This document shows, piece after piece, positions 23,002 to 34,246 of a stretch of DNA of 64,000 bases. The DNA is from Podarcis raffonei (taxonomy: Eukaryota; Chordata; Lepidosauria; Squamata; Lacertidae), in assembly GCF_027172205.1 (NCBI RefSeq), contig NC_070614.1, forward strand, positions 30,256,501-30,320,500. Reading direction: 5' to 3'. Within the stretch, counting starts at the first letter, position 1. Every line of letters begins with the position of its first letter. The position numbers and the translations under genes are program-made. Below the pieces are notes generated by a model, which did no database searches, was not told the DNA's origin, and saw nothing but the letters and a program-made list of their open reading frames with translations.

Positions 23002-23721
23002 TGTCTGAAATCTCTACAAACATAAGCAGATAAAACCCCAGTCTAATTCTAAACCCACTTACATTCTTTATAGGGAAATGATTTTATTTTTCCTACAACC
23101 ATAATCGTTGCTTGCGTGCCCAGGTGTCGCACAACCCTCAAACCTGTCTGATGAATAGCAATCAAGAAACAGTATTTTTGGTCAAATCAGGGACAATTTT
23201 ATTGCCATCCCAGTCGCAGAGCCATCCCCTCCTACCCCCAGAAATAGACACTCACATTTTAGCATATCATTACATAAATAACTACAACAAAATTGTACCT
23301 GTGTTCTCCTTCCAGTATGACTCTTTCAGGATCATCTGAAATCCACATTTGGACAAAGAATAGTTACAGATAGCATTGGTCAAGATTAATGTTTACCAAT
23401 TAATTAATTTTTGCCAATTCAGTTATTCAAGTTGCAGCAAACACCCATTTAAATTATTGAACCCAAGTTATGTTCATTAACTTCAAATGGTCTTATCTTA
23501 CTAGCACTAGCACCAGTTTCAACCCTTTGCTTTACTTTATCATCATGAGCATTTCATTTTTCTATTGTGTTCTTTACTCACGTTTATCAGCTGTAGTTTT
23601 CACAAAAGCAGGCTGTAATATGCATAATTTCACCCTGGGAGTAAAGAATTGGATGAACATAAATTGCTATATTAACATCCAGCTATATAGTGTGTTCTTT
23701 CAAGCTGCAGACGGTGCCTAC

Positions 23722-23950
23722 CTTGATGAGTTCGCTTTTCCCTTAGATGATTGAACATGAGACTGATGTTAAGTGGTATGAAGGAAGTATTTAAAGGAGA
23801 CAAAAGAAATACACTCTGATTGCTGTGTGACCCCACGTTAATGTGTAAGCCTAAGACTTAGTATGCAACATGTGCCCAGCTTGTTAAAGATTGTTGGCTG
23901 TCATTGGGGAAATCAGCTACATTCATTAATTTAGTACCTCTTCATGTGGG
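23722..23950 (-). promoter_or_regulatory. Promoter and first-exon block of OR gene 4
   Basis: On the minus strand: homeodomain-type CTAAATTAATGAAT (23934-23921), EBF (Olf-1)-like half site ATTTCCCCAATGACAG (about 23913-23898), TTTAAATA (23795-23788), and a short first exon ending CATCAAG at 23722 before donor GTAGGCACCG. No ATG is seen in this exon. Splicing to 22745 would remove about 1 kb. Confidence 0.6.
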
Positions 23951-24629
23951 AATAGTCTATAAATCTCTTGGTTTTGAGAAAATAAACACTGTGTGCCTTT
24001 GAGAATATAAAGTGTGCTTTTGAGAACACAATTTGTAGAATCAATAAATTCTGCCAAGCTGTTTTTAATGACCAATTTTATTTTTAGAATATTATTTTAT
24101 AAGGCCCACATTCTTGAGTACAGAATCCATCATAATGTAATTGTATTTGCACCTTGGAAGCTGTGTACAGATTTTCTCCTCATGTGCCCAGGCACCACCA
24201 TTACCCTGATGTCCCCTGATTTAGGAAAAGAACCAATCAATACACAATAATAATTTTGGGGGTCAATTAAGGCCACAGCTTTTATTATTTACAGGTGTAA
24301 TAGGTTTGGCAAACACACCGCGTTTAACCATTAACACCCAGCCCAGCTGCTGGAAGTATTTCCAAAGGGGGTTGCTCCTGAGACGAGGAGGACCTGTAAC
24401 ATACAGTACATCCAAATGGGTCACCCCCACAGGAGAACTGTCTTAAGGAGTGCTATGGCCCTAGCCCATGCCTGGGTGTCTGAAGAGTAGCACCTCCTCC
24501 CAGATCCCTTTAATGGGATACCCATTTCCTTTGGAGGCTCAGGCAGAAGCTTACAACCCCCTAAAACAAGAGTAGGGCCAACCTAAACTGTCATCTGAGC
24601 AACTACCATTATGTCTAAACACGGCCTCT

Positions 24630-25263
24630 TGTCAGGTTTCAGTGAATTCTGATCCTTTCCCCTCTCACAGTAGACAGTCAAGGAAGTATCAAGGACACTT
24701 GATACTTGGTGGAGTCTCCTTCTTTGGAGGTCTTTAAGCAGAGGCTTGACAACCATATGTCAGGAGTGCTCTGATGGTGTTTCCTGCTTGGCAGGGGGTT
24801 GGACTCGATGGCCCTTGTGGTCTCTTCCAACTCTATGATTCTATGATTCTATGATTCTAAGTAGACAAGGAAGCTCTTATTGAGTCTTTATTCAATATTC
24901 ATGGCAAGAGGCCTCTGTACACTGCCTCTTAAGTTAATGGTGTTGCTCCAACTGAGCTCCTCCTCCCTCCCTTCCTAGCAACAGCACTTCACCTTACAGT
25001 GGCCGCCAGGGTCTAATTGTCTCTGAGTCCTTTGCTCTTCCACTTTCAATGCATGCCAGGTTCTGGGAGAAGGAGGGGGCGTCAGAAATGCTGTTCTGTG
25101 AGAATGTGTCTCTGTCTCGCCCTTCTCTTCTCTCAACACCTCCCAACTCTTCTGTTCACCTGTCTCTGAGCTGTGACCTTCCTCAAACCACAGCTTCAGG
25201 AGAAAGGGGGGCAGTATCCACCATTCCTCCTCAGTCTCATCCCCCTCAGTCCAGTCCCTGACA
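24630..25263 (-). mobile_element. Solo LTR with a nested CR1 piece (fossil)
   Basis: Outer ends TGTCAGG and CCTGACA, with a perfect 5-bp target duplication CCTCT (24625-24629, 25264-25268). The paralogous block at about 14400 is uninterrupted. On the minus strand an AATAAA lies near 24890. A CR1 3' end (24708-24860) is inserted inside. The minus-strand start TGTCAGGGACTGG suggests a relative of the Ty3/Gypsy LTRs elsewhere in the window. Confidence 0.75.
24708..24860 (+). mobile_element. CR1 LINE 3' end
   Basis: Typical CR1 terminus: GGAGGTCTTTAAGCAGAGG ... GGGGGTTGGACTCGATGGCC ... CTCTTCCAACTCTATGATTC, ending in three repeats of the 8-bp unit ATTCTATG. Confidence 0.92.
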
Positions 25264-25450
25264 CCTCTTTATCAAAGGTGGTGTTGGGGTGCCAAATCAA
25301 GAATCCACCCAATAACTCAACTTTGCATTTCACTGCACAGTTCACCTTCTTTCTTGCTTGAATTATACAAATTGGGTGTGGAACACCACACCATTGCCTC
25401 CTTTCCAACAGTTCAGACCCATTTGTGGGTAATTTCTCATTAAAAAGCAA

Positions 25451-27016
25451 ATTAATTCATACTTTGTGAAACAATCAGCAAAACAAAACACAGCCATGCT
25501 TTAAAATGGTAACTTCTTTGAATTTAGCAATGTCACCCAAGTAATATGTACAAAAATGCATACACCAGTGTAAAGTGACATGTTTGTGGAAGTAGCACAC
25601 AAAATTCTATTATAGTAGGGGGAAATGGTATATCAGGAGAAATCCCATACAAACATGTGGCAATCAGGAGAAATTCACACTGAAATTGGAGAATTTTCAC
25701 GAGGACTTTAAATAATGCAAACTGATGTGGAAATGTGGAAAGTGAAAATAAGTTGGAAAAATGAGAAACTGAGGGAAAATGTAGTTGACAGATTTGCTCA
25801 TCTTAGCCTAGACAAACTATGTTCTGTAACCAAGGTGTCACAGGAGCCCCTCATTTTCCCAAGAGATTGCTTTTTCAGCTGAATGTTGCTTTTATTTGTT
25901 TATACCTGCTTACAATGATACCCTCTTTCCATCAGATCTGGGCTTTGGATCAGCTCCTAGCTTCTTGGTTTTATTCTCAAATGTCATCTCAGTTGCCAGG
26001 GTAGAATTCTAACTGCTGCATCACATCTGAACTGGATATGATCTGCATATGCACATGCTTCTTTTGATAAACTGAAAATAGAGTAGTGAGAGCATTTTGG
26101 CCCTTACTGCCAGTACAATGAATTTTGGACCTGCCAGTATGATATCTCTTCAGCAACACAGATTGCTGTTTCCCAAAAACTAACCATTTACACATACTTC
26201 TGGCAATGCAAGTACAGTCACATTCCTCCCTCCCTTTCTTTTTGATGAAATTACAGAGGCATATCAGTTCCCTTTATCCCACAATGAAATAATTTTTGTT
26301 TTCAACATTGAATAAGGACCATGCCTTCCATCAATCAAGATCTACCCCAAAGATCTTACCTGCATTACATTGCAGCAGAGAGTTTGGCCATAGAGTATAC
26401 ACTTGCCTATGATCTACAGACAAGCCCTACAGGCATGCTCACATGGTTATTCATGTTTTAAAGGCATGTTGGCTTTTTCTGTGTGTTACATACATTTTTA
26501 GGTGTGTACAGGAAAGGGGAATCACCATAACGATTCATTATGAAAGTCTGTAGACCAAGGATGGGAAGCATTAGCTCTCCATTTGTTCTTGGACCACAAC
26601 TCTCATATTCTTTGGTTATTGGCAATGATGTCTGGGATTATTGGAGGTACAGTCCAACAGCATCTGGATTGTTCTATATCCCTATTGTAGACCTTTTGTG
26701 AGGTTGAACCAGTTTCAGAGACCAGATCCATCCAACAGATAATTACTTACTGTAGCTTGGAAAGACACAATATAAAAGACTGTGGATTTGATCTGATAAA
26801 AAGATTTAGAAAATTCATGCCCGTTGCATGAAAATATCCCACCCACCAATAAAGAATCCAGATATAGCTGCCCCCTCCCTTAGTTCAACACAGGAAAGCC
26901 TAAAAGTGGTTATGAGGATCTTTTGACATTCTCTGTGCCTAGCTGCATCTTATGACCTTCCATGGCCAATATCAGTTCTCTGAAACAAGGGCAATAACAA
27001 ACTATTAAGTCCATAT
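25451..27016. other. Intergenic DNA downstream of OR gene 5
   Basis: No gene seen. 25740-25800 matches the OR-upstream flank near 600-660 and 6890. 26560-26680 resembles a widespread short repeat (ACCACAACTCTCAT...). Confidence 0.4.
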
Positions 27017-27949
27017 TTAAGCTCTGCACTTTTGATTTATTAATTTCTTAATAGCAGTTTTCACTTCTTGATTCCTTAGAGTGTAAATCAGAGGATTCAG
27101 AACTGGAGTGACAACAGTGTACATGAGAGTGACCATGATTTCTTGCTTTAGGGATTCTCCTGAGGAGGGGGGAACGTAAGTCAAGATAGCCCCTGCATAG
27201 AAAAGAGTCACAACTGTGATATGTGAGGCACATGTGGAGAAGGCTTTTGCTCTGCTTTCCTTAGACTTTACCTTTAAGAAGAGGAAGGAGAGGATGTAGG
27301 TGTATGAAAGAAATGTTAGGAGGAAAGGGAGCACAACAATTAGGCCTGTAACTATGTTGAGGAGCTGGAGGTTAAGAATGGTGCTACAGCACGCCAATCT
27401 CAAAAGGGGTTTAATGTCACAGAAGAAGTGCTGAACTATGTTGGGGCCACAGAAATGGACCCGAGATGTCATTATGGTGTGCATGAGAGCATGGAGGAAT
27501 CCAGTGGTCCAGGTAGCCATGGCCAAGAAAAGGCAAGTCTTCTTGTTCATGATGACAGTGTAACGCAGTGGATTACATATTGCTACATAGCGGTCATAGG
27601 CCATGACACCCAGCAGTAAAGCCTCACTGCTACCCAGGAAGTGGAAAAAATGAAGCTGTGTCATGCATCCAATAAAAGAGATTTTCTGGTATCCAAAGAG
27701 GAAGCCTGTCAACATCTTTGGTACAGTGACGGTGGAGTAGCATATGTCAAGGCAAGAGAGGTTCCCAAGAAAGAAGTACATGGGGATGTGCAGGCGTGGC
27801 TCAATCAGTGCTATGAGTAAAATGATGGCATTCCCTACCATGATAACAAAGTAGACAAACAAGAAGATGATGAAGAAGAAGGTTTTCCGCCCAGGGACAT
27901 TAGTCAGACCCATGAGGATAAAATTATTCACATTTGTCTGGTTCTCCAT
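27017..27949 (-). CDS. Olfactory receptor, OR12D-like (OR gene 5)
   Basis: 310 aa, intact, starting MENQTNVNNF. ATG at 27949 lies two bases after a predicted acceptor (ATTTTCAG). The preceding GTG is part of that junction and is not the start. Landmarks: NQT at 3-5, GN in TM1, LHIPMYFFLGNLSCLDI, MAYDRYVAICNPLRYTVIM, FCDIKPLLRLACCST, KAFSTCASHITVV, PVLNPLIYTLRNQEVK. It is the most distinct of the five: an unusual FFFIIFLFVYFV stretch in TM1, GAILTYVPPSSG in the third extracellular loop region, and no shared promoter block. It is the last OR before the V2R cluster. Confidence 0.96.
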   Translation of the reverse strand: MENQTNVNNFILMGLTNVPGRKTFFFIIFLFVYFVIMVGNAIILLIALIEPRLHIPMYFFLGNLSCLDICYSTVTVPKMLTGFLFGYQKISFIGCMTQLHFFHFLGSSEALLLGVMAYDRYVAICNPLRYTVIMNKKTCLFLAMATWTTGFLHALMHTIMTSRVHFCGPNIVQHFFCDIKPLLRLACCSTILNLQLLNIVTGLIVVLPFLLTFLSYTYILSFLFLKVKSKESRAKAFSTCASHITVVTLFYAGAILTYVPPSSGESLKQEIMVTLMYTVVTPVLNPLIYTLRNQEVKTAIKKLINQKCRA

Positions 27950-27952
27950 CAC

Positions 27953-29939
27953 TGAAAATAAAGGCAGAAATATTGCAAGGAAGCATCATTATGACAGCTG
28001 TTTCAGTTGTAAATGAGCAAAGATGAAGCCAAAGAAAGAAGTAAATCAGGTGGATGGGGGAAAGGATAAGTAAGTCTAGAACATCAAAAATAGAAATTGG
28101 TTTCATAGGCCACAGTAAATCACAGCTAGGATCCTCTGCCAAATCTAAATTCCTGACTATGCTAAAGGGTATGCATAAGATTTGGGGTGGGTGAGTAGAG
28201 AAGAGCTGATCTCTTCATCTTTGCTGACTCCTCAGGCCCTAATCTTCTCATATTAGCAAATTGCTCTAAAGATCAGCCTACAATGATTTGCTGGGCTTGT
28301 TGACTCTTAAATGAAGAGTGAGAACTTGCATACACATAACAAAGACACTGGGTGCCACAAAGGCAAGCCCACCAACCAGTTTCCCAAGTAAAAATATGCT
28401 TCTGATGCTTCATGCCCATATCCATCACTGTCCTAATCAGCTTTGTACTACCTGTACATAACAGGAGCTGGGAATCACAAGTTGGGAGAAGAATATTGCT
28501 CTCAGATTCTGGTTGTATGCTTCCCATAGGTGTCTGGTTGCCCTGTGAGAGCAGCTACTCTACTATGTTGGCCCTTTGGCCTGACTGAGCAGGACTCTTC
28601 TTGTGTTCTTATGTGACATTGGTGTGTATATCAAGTGCAGTTTTTTCTCACTCTAAAATCCTTGCACCTCTTTAGAAGAAGTTTATGTCTGCAAATTTTC
28701 ATCCACTTCCTATCCCCAAGTTATAAATGTTTGTTTCCCCATTATAGGATACAGGGCAAGCATCTGATGCTTGGGAAAACAAGGCAAGCCACTCTCTAAC
28801 AGAGCTGTCAAAGTGGATCCAAAGCAATTATTTCCCCCTACTTCTTTGATGCTCCAGTGGTAGTAATGACAAAAAATAGTAGTAATGCTCCCCTTCCACC
28901 CTGCTACTGCCCTGCTATTATGAGACTGATAGATTTGGACTTGGCAGATCTTCTTCCATGACCACTCCTTTCTTTGACCAGATAGAATTATTATTGAGTT
29001 ACAGAGCACCTTCATTGTTGGCAAAGACCTAAGGAAGAAGAAGTCATGCTGGAATTAAAGAAGGATGTTTTCTGAAGAAGTTGTAGGACTTCAGCTCCCA
29101 TTATCCCTGATCGTTGGCCATGCTATCTGGGGCAGATGGGAAATGGAATCCAAGAACATATGAAGTTGAAATTGTTGTTATTAAATTGTTACTATGTTAT
29201 TGTTTTGCTCTGTTATGATGAAATTGTTTTTGTAGTGTTTGAAATGCATCCCGGTTTCTTTGTTGTAAGCTATTTTGAGCATGACTTTTGTGTGTGGAAA
29301 AGTGGCATAAAAATAGAATGAATGAATGAATGAATGAATATGGACAGCCATGGGTTCCCTATCCCTATATTCGGTCCAGAAGCAATTTCAGACCGTCTTC
29401 TGCTATTCTAACCTTTCTCCAATTTCCGTCCTATATCCCACTCCCTTTACAACTATTTTACCCACTGTAAATAGATGTTGTAAATCAGGAGTTGACTAGA
29501 CTCAAGCACAGGAATGTGTGGACATAGCTCATATTTCAATAGTATTTACCCAAACATAATTGCTCAGCACTGGAGTGTTTCCTTTTAGAAGACTGGAGGA
29601 AGGAAAGTAGAAATTAAGAATACAAAGAGTATGCTTTATACTTGCATCTTTTTTAGGGACCAAGCATTAACTTTTCCAGCTATTCTTCTCAGTCAATGGT
29701 GTTCAGCGGAAAGCAGTATTCCAGAAAAACTGGTGATGTTGTGGTTGTATGGTGCCATTCCTACCTAATAGCAGTCCTTGTTTATGCAGTCCCTTTGTAT
29801 AAAATCAATACACTGGGGGTGTAGTGAGTGGAGGGACAAGAGATCTGTTAATTACTCTCAAGGGGAGAAAATGCGTAAATAAATGAAGTAATTTACTCAG
29901 GGTTAATACAAGCAAAGTACAACCCAACCCATATCAAAC
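27953..29939. other. Boundary between OR and V2R clusters
   Basis: No gene recognised. It includes a (GAAT)n run near 29315-29339 and ordinary diverged repeats. OR paralogy stops to the left of it and V2R-unit paralogy begins at about 30.2 kb. Confidence 0.5.
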
Positions 29940-30110
29940 TCCAAGGAGTGCAAGGTGGCACGTGTGAATGTCACCCTCCTTTTTTATCATCACAACAACT
30001 CTGTTAGGCTAAGAGATGATAACTTATCTGAGATCACTTACTGTGCTTCACGGCTGAGTGGGGATTTGAACCCTTAGTCCCCTAATCCTGGTACAACACC
30101 CATATCATTC
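29940..30110 (-). mobile_element. MIR-like SINE fragment
   Basis: The reverse complement holds a tRNA-type B box (GGGTTCAAATCCCC) followed by a MIR-like core and GAGTTGTTGTGATGATAAAA. Old and diverged. Confidence 0.6.
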
Positions 30111-31044
30111 ATATCAATGTGCTCCCACTGGAATAAAACACAAGACTGTATTTTGATGCAAGGGGCACATTTTTATCAACCATTTGCATATGCAACAAGC
30201 AACTTCTAATTAACATTATCTCAGGTCTGCTGACTTGGAGGGGTGTGTGCTGTCAAAAGGCAGGAGGGCTGGGTTGTCAGGGTACAGTGCGGGGTGGGTG
30301 GAGAAAGAGAGGAAGGCAGATTCTGCAGGGCCTGCCCTGCTGGTGCTTCCATGTGGTAGCACATGGAACATGCTGCTAAAGCTTTATCCACCAGGATTGA
30401 ACACTGAGCCCTGCTGCCCTTCCTGGCTGCACATTGAATTAGGGTTCACTGGGTGACTGCAACAGCATGCTTCATTTAATTCCAAGCAACTAGTATTCAG
30501 ATGCACACTGCCTCTGAAATTGGATGAAGAAAATAATAATTGTGGTTAGTAGCCATGGACAACTGTGAAGCGGGAGAGCAGTCATGGTGGGTGCAGGGAG
30601 ATGCTAGAGAGGAGAAACATGCAGACACCAAGCTTGGCAACCTCGAAGTGCAGCAGTGGATTATGAGAACAAACACATTTTTTTAGCTGGGTAATAAAAA
30701 TGCAGCTGGGAGTTAAAATGACACTCAGGGTTGAGGAATGCTGTGCAGGTAAGAGAGGAAGAGACCAGCCAGCAAAAGGCTTGAGAGGATCTGACTTGGA
30801 TATTGACCAAACAAAAAGAGGGAGAAAGGGGGGCGGAAGGGGGGATGAGTATATGCTGAGGAGGGAGGAAACGAAGGTTTCAGTGAAGTAACTGTAAGAG
30901 CAGTTAAGGAGAGATCTAGGCCTGCCTAGAAGGCTAAAAAAGAAAATCTATGAGGAGAGAACTCACAGGTTTGCCGTTTATCCGTCTCCCAGTGGTGAGG
31001 CAAGGGAACAGCAATAAACAGTGTTGTTACTCGGATGTTGACTA

Positions 31045-31304
31045 CAGTGGTACCTCTGGATACGAACAGGATCCATTCTGGAGGCTCGTTTATATCCTGA
31101 AGTAAACGTAAGACGCGTCTGAGCGTCTGCACATGCACGGGTCGCATTTTGCCACTTCCGCGAATGTGCATGATGTCATTTTGAGCGTCTGTGCATGCGC
31201 GAGTGGCAAAACCTGGAAGTAATGCGCTACGTTACTTCCAGGTCACCGCAGAGCGCAACCCGAAAATACTTAACTTGAAGCTCCTTCAACCCGAGGTATG
31301 ACTC
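31045..31304. mobile_element. TA-target MITE (Tigger/pogo-like), copy 2
   Basis: CAGTGGTACCTCTGGATACG at the left, reverse complement of CCCGAGGTATGACTC at the right, flanked by TA. The paralogous copy near 62870 reads GGCTATATGC with no insert, an empty site that proves the TA target. Confidence 0.85.
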
Positions 31305-31867
31305 TATATGCTGGAGCACAGAGTAAAATTAACTGTCCTGTAAAATTCCAGGGTGGGTTGTTACAGGCAGGGCCGGATTTAGGTTTGATGAGGCCCTAAG
31401 CTACTAAAGGTAATGGGGTCCTTTATCAACAACAACTTGTCGCTGTTTTTTGTGTTGAATATATGCTATATATGCTATATGGTAATTTATGGACCCAATA
31501 CGTACCTAAAGCCATTTGCACATAAGAAAATATGTATTTTATCAAAGTACATCCAGTTTTCCCCCTTTGAATTATTTGGGGGCCCCCAAGAGATTGGAGC
31601 CCTAAGCTATAGCTTATACGTAAATCCAGCACTGGACAGGGATACTATACAATTATCCAGTACTAGTTTTGTAAGCTTCCACCCATCAGGGAGTGCTAAG
31701 TAAGGTTGGGAGCGAGAAAGTATATTGGGAAAGGAGTCATCAGTATATTGCTGGAACTCAGCTCTATTCCACTGTTACATCAAAGTTAACAGTCACCAGT
31801 GACCAATCCAAAAAGTTATCTGGCTACAGTGGTGGGCTAACTGAAGGCCAAATGTCAGAAGTTAAAT

Positions 31868-32121
31868 CAGGGGTCAGCAATTTTTTTCAGTAGGGGGGCG
31901 TTCCACTGTCCCTCAGACCTTGTGGGTGGCTGGACTATATTCTGAAAAAGAAAAAAAATGAACAAATTCCTATGCCCCACAAATAACCCAGAGATGCATT
32001 TTAAATAAAAGGACACATTCTACTCATGTAAAAACACGCTGATTCCCGGATTGTCTGCGGGCCAGATTTAGAAGGAAATTGGGCCGGATTTGGCCCTCTA
32101 GCCTTAGTTTGCCTACCCATG
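31868..32121. mobile_element. hAT-type MITE
   Basis: Begins CAGGGGTCAGCAATTTTTTT and ends TTTGCCTACCCATG, with perfect 8-bp duplication AGTTAAAT (31860-31867, 32122-32129). The paralogue near 63145 has AGTTAAAT once and no insert. Confidence 0.92.
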
Positions 32122-32981
32122 AGTTAAATGCTGGTAGGGCAATGGCATGGTGGTTGGTCAGTTCCCAAGTTTAGAGGTTGGGAGATTTACCTATTCTTGG
32201 GGGGGGGGGTTGTACTCCTTCTGAAGTAACAGGTACAAAATCTAGGGAAGCTGTAGATCCTTCTCTTTAATGGGAATCCCAAGTGATGTAAGCAGCAAGG
32301 AACACCTTAAACCTTCTTCATCTGGCAAACTGGATATGACTATTCCAGTAGCCTAGATACTGAGATCTATGCATTGGCAACCTCAAAATTAAATTCCTGT
32401 AATATAACTTCTGTGGACCTTCCCTGCCCACAGGGAGCAGAACAAAGAATCACAGCCAGCAAAGCATATATATGTAATTGGTTTAAAATGTAGCAGATCC
32501 TTTGCTAGTCACTAGACTAAGTTAAAATACATGGAACATATATTTGCAGGACTCTGAAATTCATATTATGCAGTCTACTCCCAGGTACATAAAATATACA
32601 ACATTTAGAGTATCAGCTTCTTTGGTCAGGAAACGCACACCCCACCTGCCTTATGTTAAATTTTTTAACAAAGAACAGAATAAATAGTCAGCATAGCAAA
32701 ACAACCTAATGTTTTACTGTTTCATGAAACAACATGAAACATTGTGAAGATTGTCTTTAGAATATGTCTATGTGGGGAAATTAAATTAAATTAATCAATT
32801 AAATTTAATTCAAATTTTCTGTTTAAGTTTTTATGTGCATTTTTCCCCCAGAGGAAAAAATCATCATGGCATTATCAGAGTTCTGTGACACCCCCTCCCC
32901 CCAAAAAAAGTTAAGAACCAATGCTTTAGCTATATATTGGTCAATATCCAAAATATTTAAACAGCTCTTCCTTTATTTCAG

Positions 32982-34246
32982 ATATGGCTGCCTGTGTGAA
33001 ATGTCCAGAAGATGAGTATCCCAACCATGACCAAACCCAAGGTCCCAAGCTACCTCTCTTATGAAGAAGATTTAGGGCTCATCTTAGTTATCTTGACTAT
33101 TTCTTTCTCTTTGATCATAACATTCGTACTTGGGACTTTTATGAAACACAATAACACTCCCATAGCCAAAGTCAACAATCAGACTCTCACCTACATCCTC
33201 CTCATCTCCCTCCTGCTTTGTTTCCTCTGCTCCTTTCTCTTCATTGGACAGCCTGGAAAGGTGACCTGCCTTCTCTGACAAATCACTTTTAGCATCATCT
33301 TTTCTGTGGCCCTTTCCAGTGATTTGGCAAAAACCATTACTGTGCTTCTGGCATTCATGGCAACCAAACCAGGATCCAGGATGAGGAAATGGATAGGGAA
33401 AAGGCTGGCAAATGCTATTGTCCTTTTCTGCTCCTGTATTCAGGCTTGCATAGGTACTCTTTGGTTAAGTAAAAAAGGTAAAGGTACCCCTGCCCGTACG
33501 GGCCAGTCTTGACAGACTCTGGGGTTGTGCGCCCATCTCACTCAAGAGGCTGGGGGCCAGCGCTGTCCGCAGACACTTCCGGGTCACGTGGCCAGCGTGA
33601 CAAGCTGCATCTGGCGAGCCAGCGCAGCACACGGAACGCCGTTTACCTTCCCGCTGGTAAGCGGTCCCTATTTATCTACTTGCACCCGGGGGTGCTTTCG
33701 AACTGCTAGGTTGGCAGGCGCTGGGACTGAGCAGCGGGAGCGCACCCCGCCGCGGGGATTCGAACCGCCGACCTTTCGATCGGCAAGCCCTAGGCGCTGA
33801 GGCTTTTACCCACAGCGCCACCCACGTCCCTCTATGGTTAAGTACATCCCCTCCATTCCCAGATACGGATATGCACTCACTGCATGGGGAAATCATAGAA
33901 GAGTGTAATGAGGGTTCAGTTGCCGTGTTTTATGGTGTCTTAGTCTATATGGGTTTGCTGGCCATTGTCAGCTTCATCTTGGCTTTCCTTGCCAGGAATC
34001 TACCTGACAGTTTCAAGGAAGCCAAATTTATTACTTTCAGCTTGCTGGTGTTTTGTAGTGTTTGGTTGTCCTTTGTTCCCACCTATCTGAGCACCAAAGG
34101 AAAATATATGGTAGCTGTGGAGATCTTTTCCATCTTGTCCTCTGGTGCTGGATTACTGGGTTGCATCTTTCCCCCCTAAATGCTACATTATTATATTCAG
34201 ATCTGAGCTGAACACCAGGGAACAACTAATCAGCAGAAAAAAGTAA
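32982..34246 (+). pseudogene. V2R pseudogene: lone 7TM exon with SINE insertion
   Basis: Homologous to the final exon of the intact V2R gene (45094-45995), including the same start context after TTTCAG and the peptide [16 protein letters not shown]. Broken by an 11-bp deletion near 33042, a premature TGA at 33276 (where the intact copy has CGA), a 359-bp SINE at 33472-33830, and one extra base near the C-terminus (about 34175). Exons 1-5 are absent: upstream-flank sequence joins intron 5 at about 32660. The remaining nucleotide sequence is very similar to the other two 7TM exons, so the loss is recent or the copies have been homogenised by gene conversion. Confidence 0.94.
33472..33830 (-). 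mobile_element. Sauria-type SINE inserted in V2R 7TM exon
   Basis: Reverse-oriented copy of the SINE at 18340. On the minus strand it has the head GGACGTGGGTGGCGCTGTGG, B box GGTTCGAATCC and tail GGTACCTTTACCTTTTT. Target duplication TCTTTGGTTAAGTA (33458-33471) versus TCTATGGTTAAGTA (33831-33844), 13 of 14 matching. Confidence 0.94.

Larger units (their letters stand above)
24060..25450. repeat. Duplicated noncoding block shared with 13850-14480
   Basis: Second copy of the block described at 13700-14600. Homology stops at 24629 and resumes after 25263, where a solo LTR has inserted. Confidence 0.65.
30230..32660 (+). repeat. V2R-unit upstream block (copy 1)
   Basis: Matches 62150-63640 at high similarity (GAGGAATGCT, GATATTGACCAAACAAAAAG, CAGTGGGGTGAG-type segments, AAATTCCTGTAATATAACTT) and partly 46690-46930. 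Those copies lie in front of V2R genes, so this is the 5' flank of a V2R unit. It joins intron-5-like sequence directly at about 32660, so exons 1-5 are missing from this unit. Confidence 0.75.
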
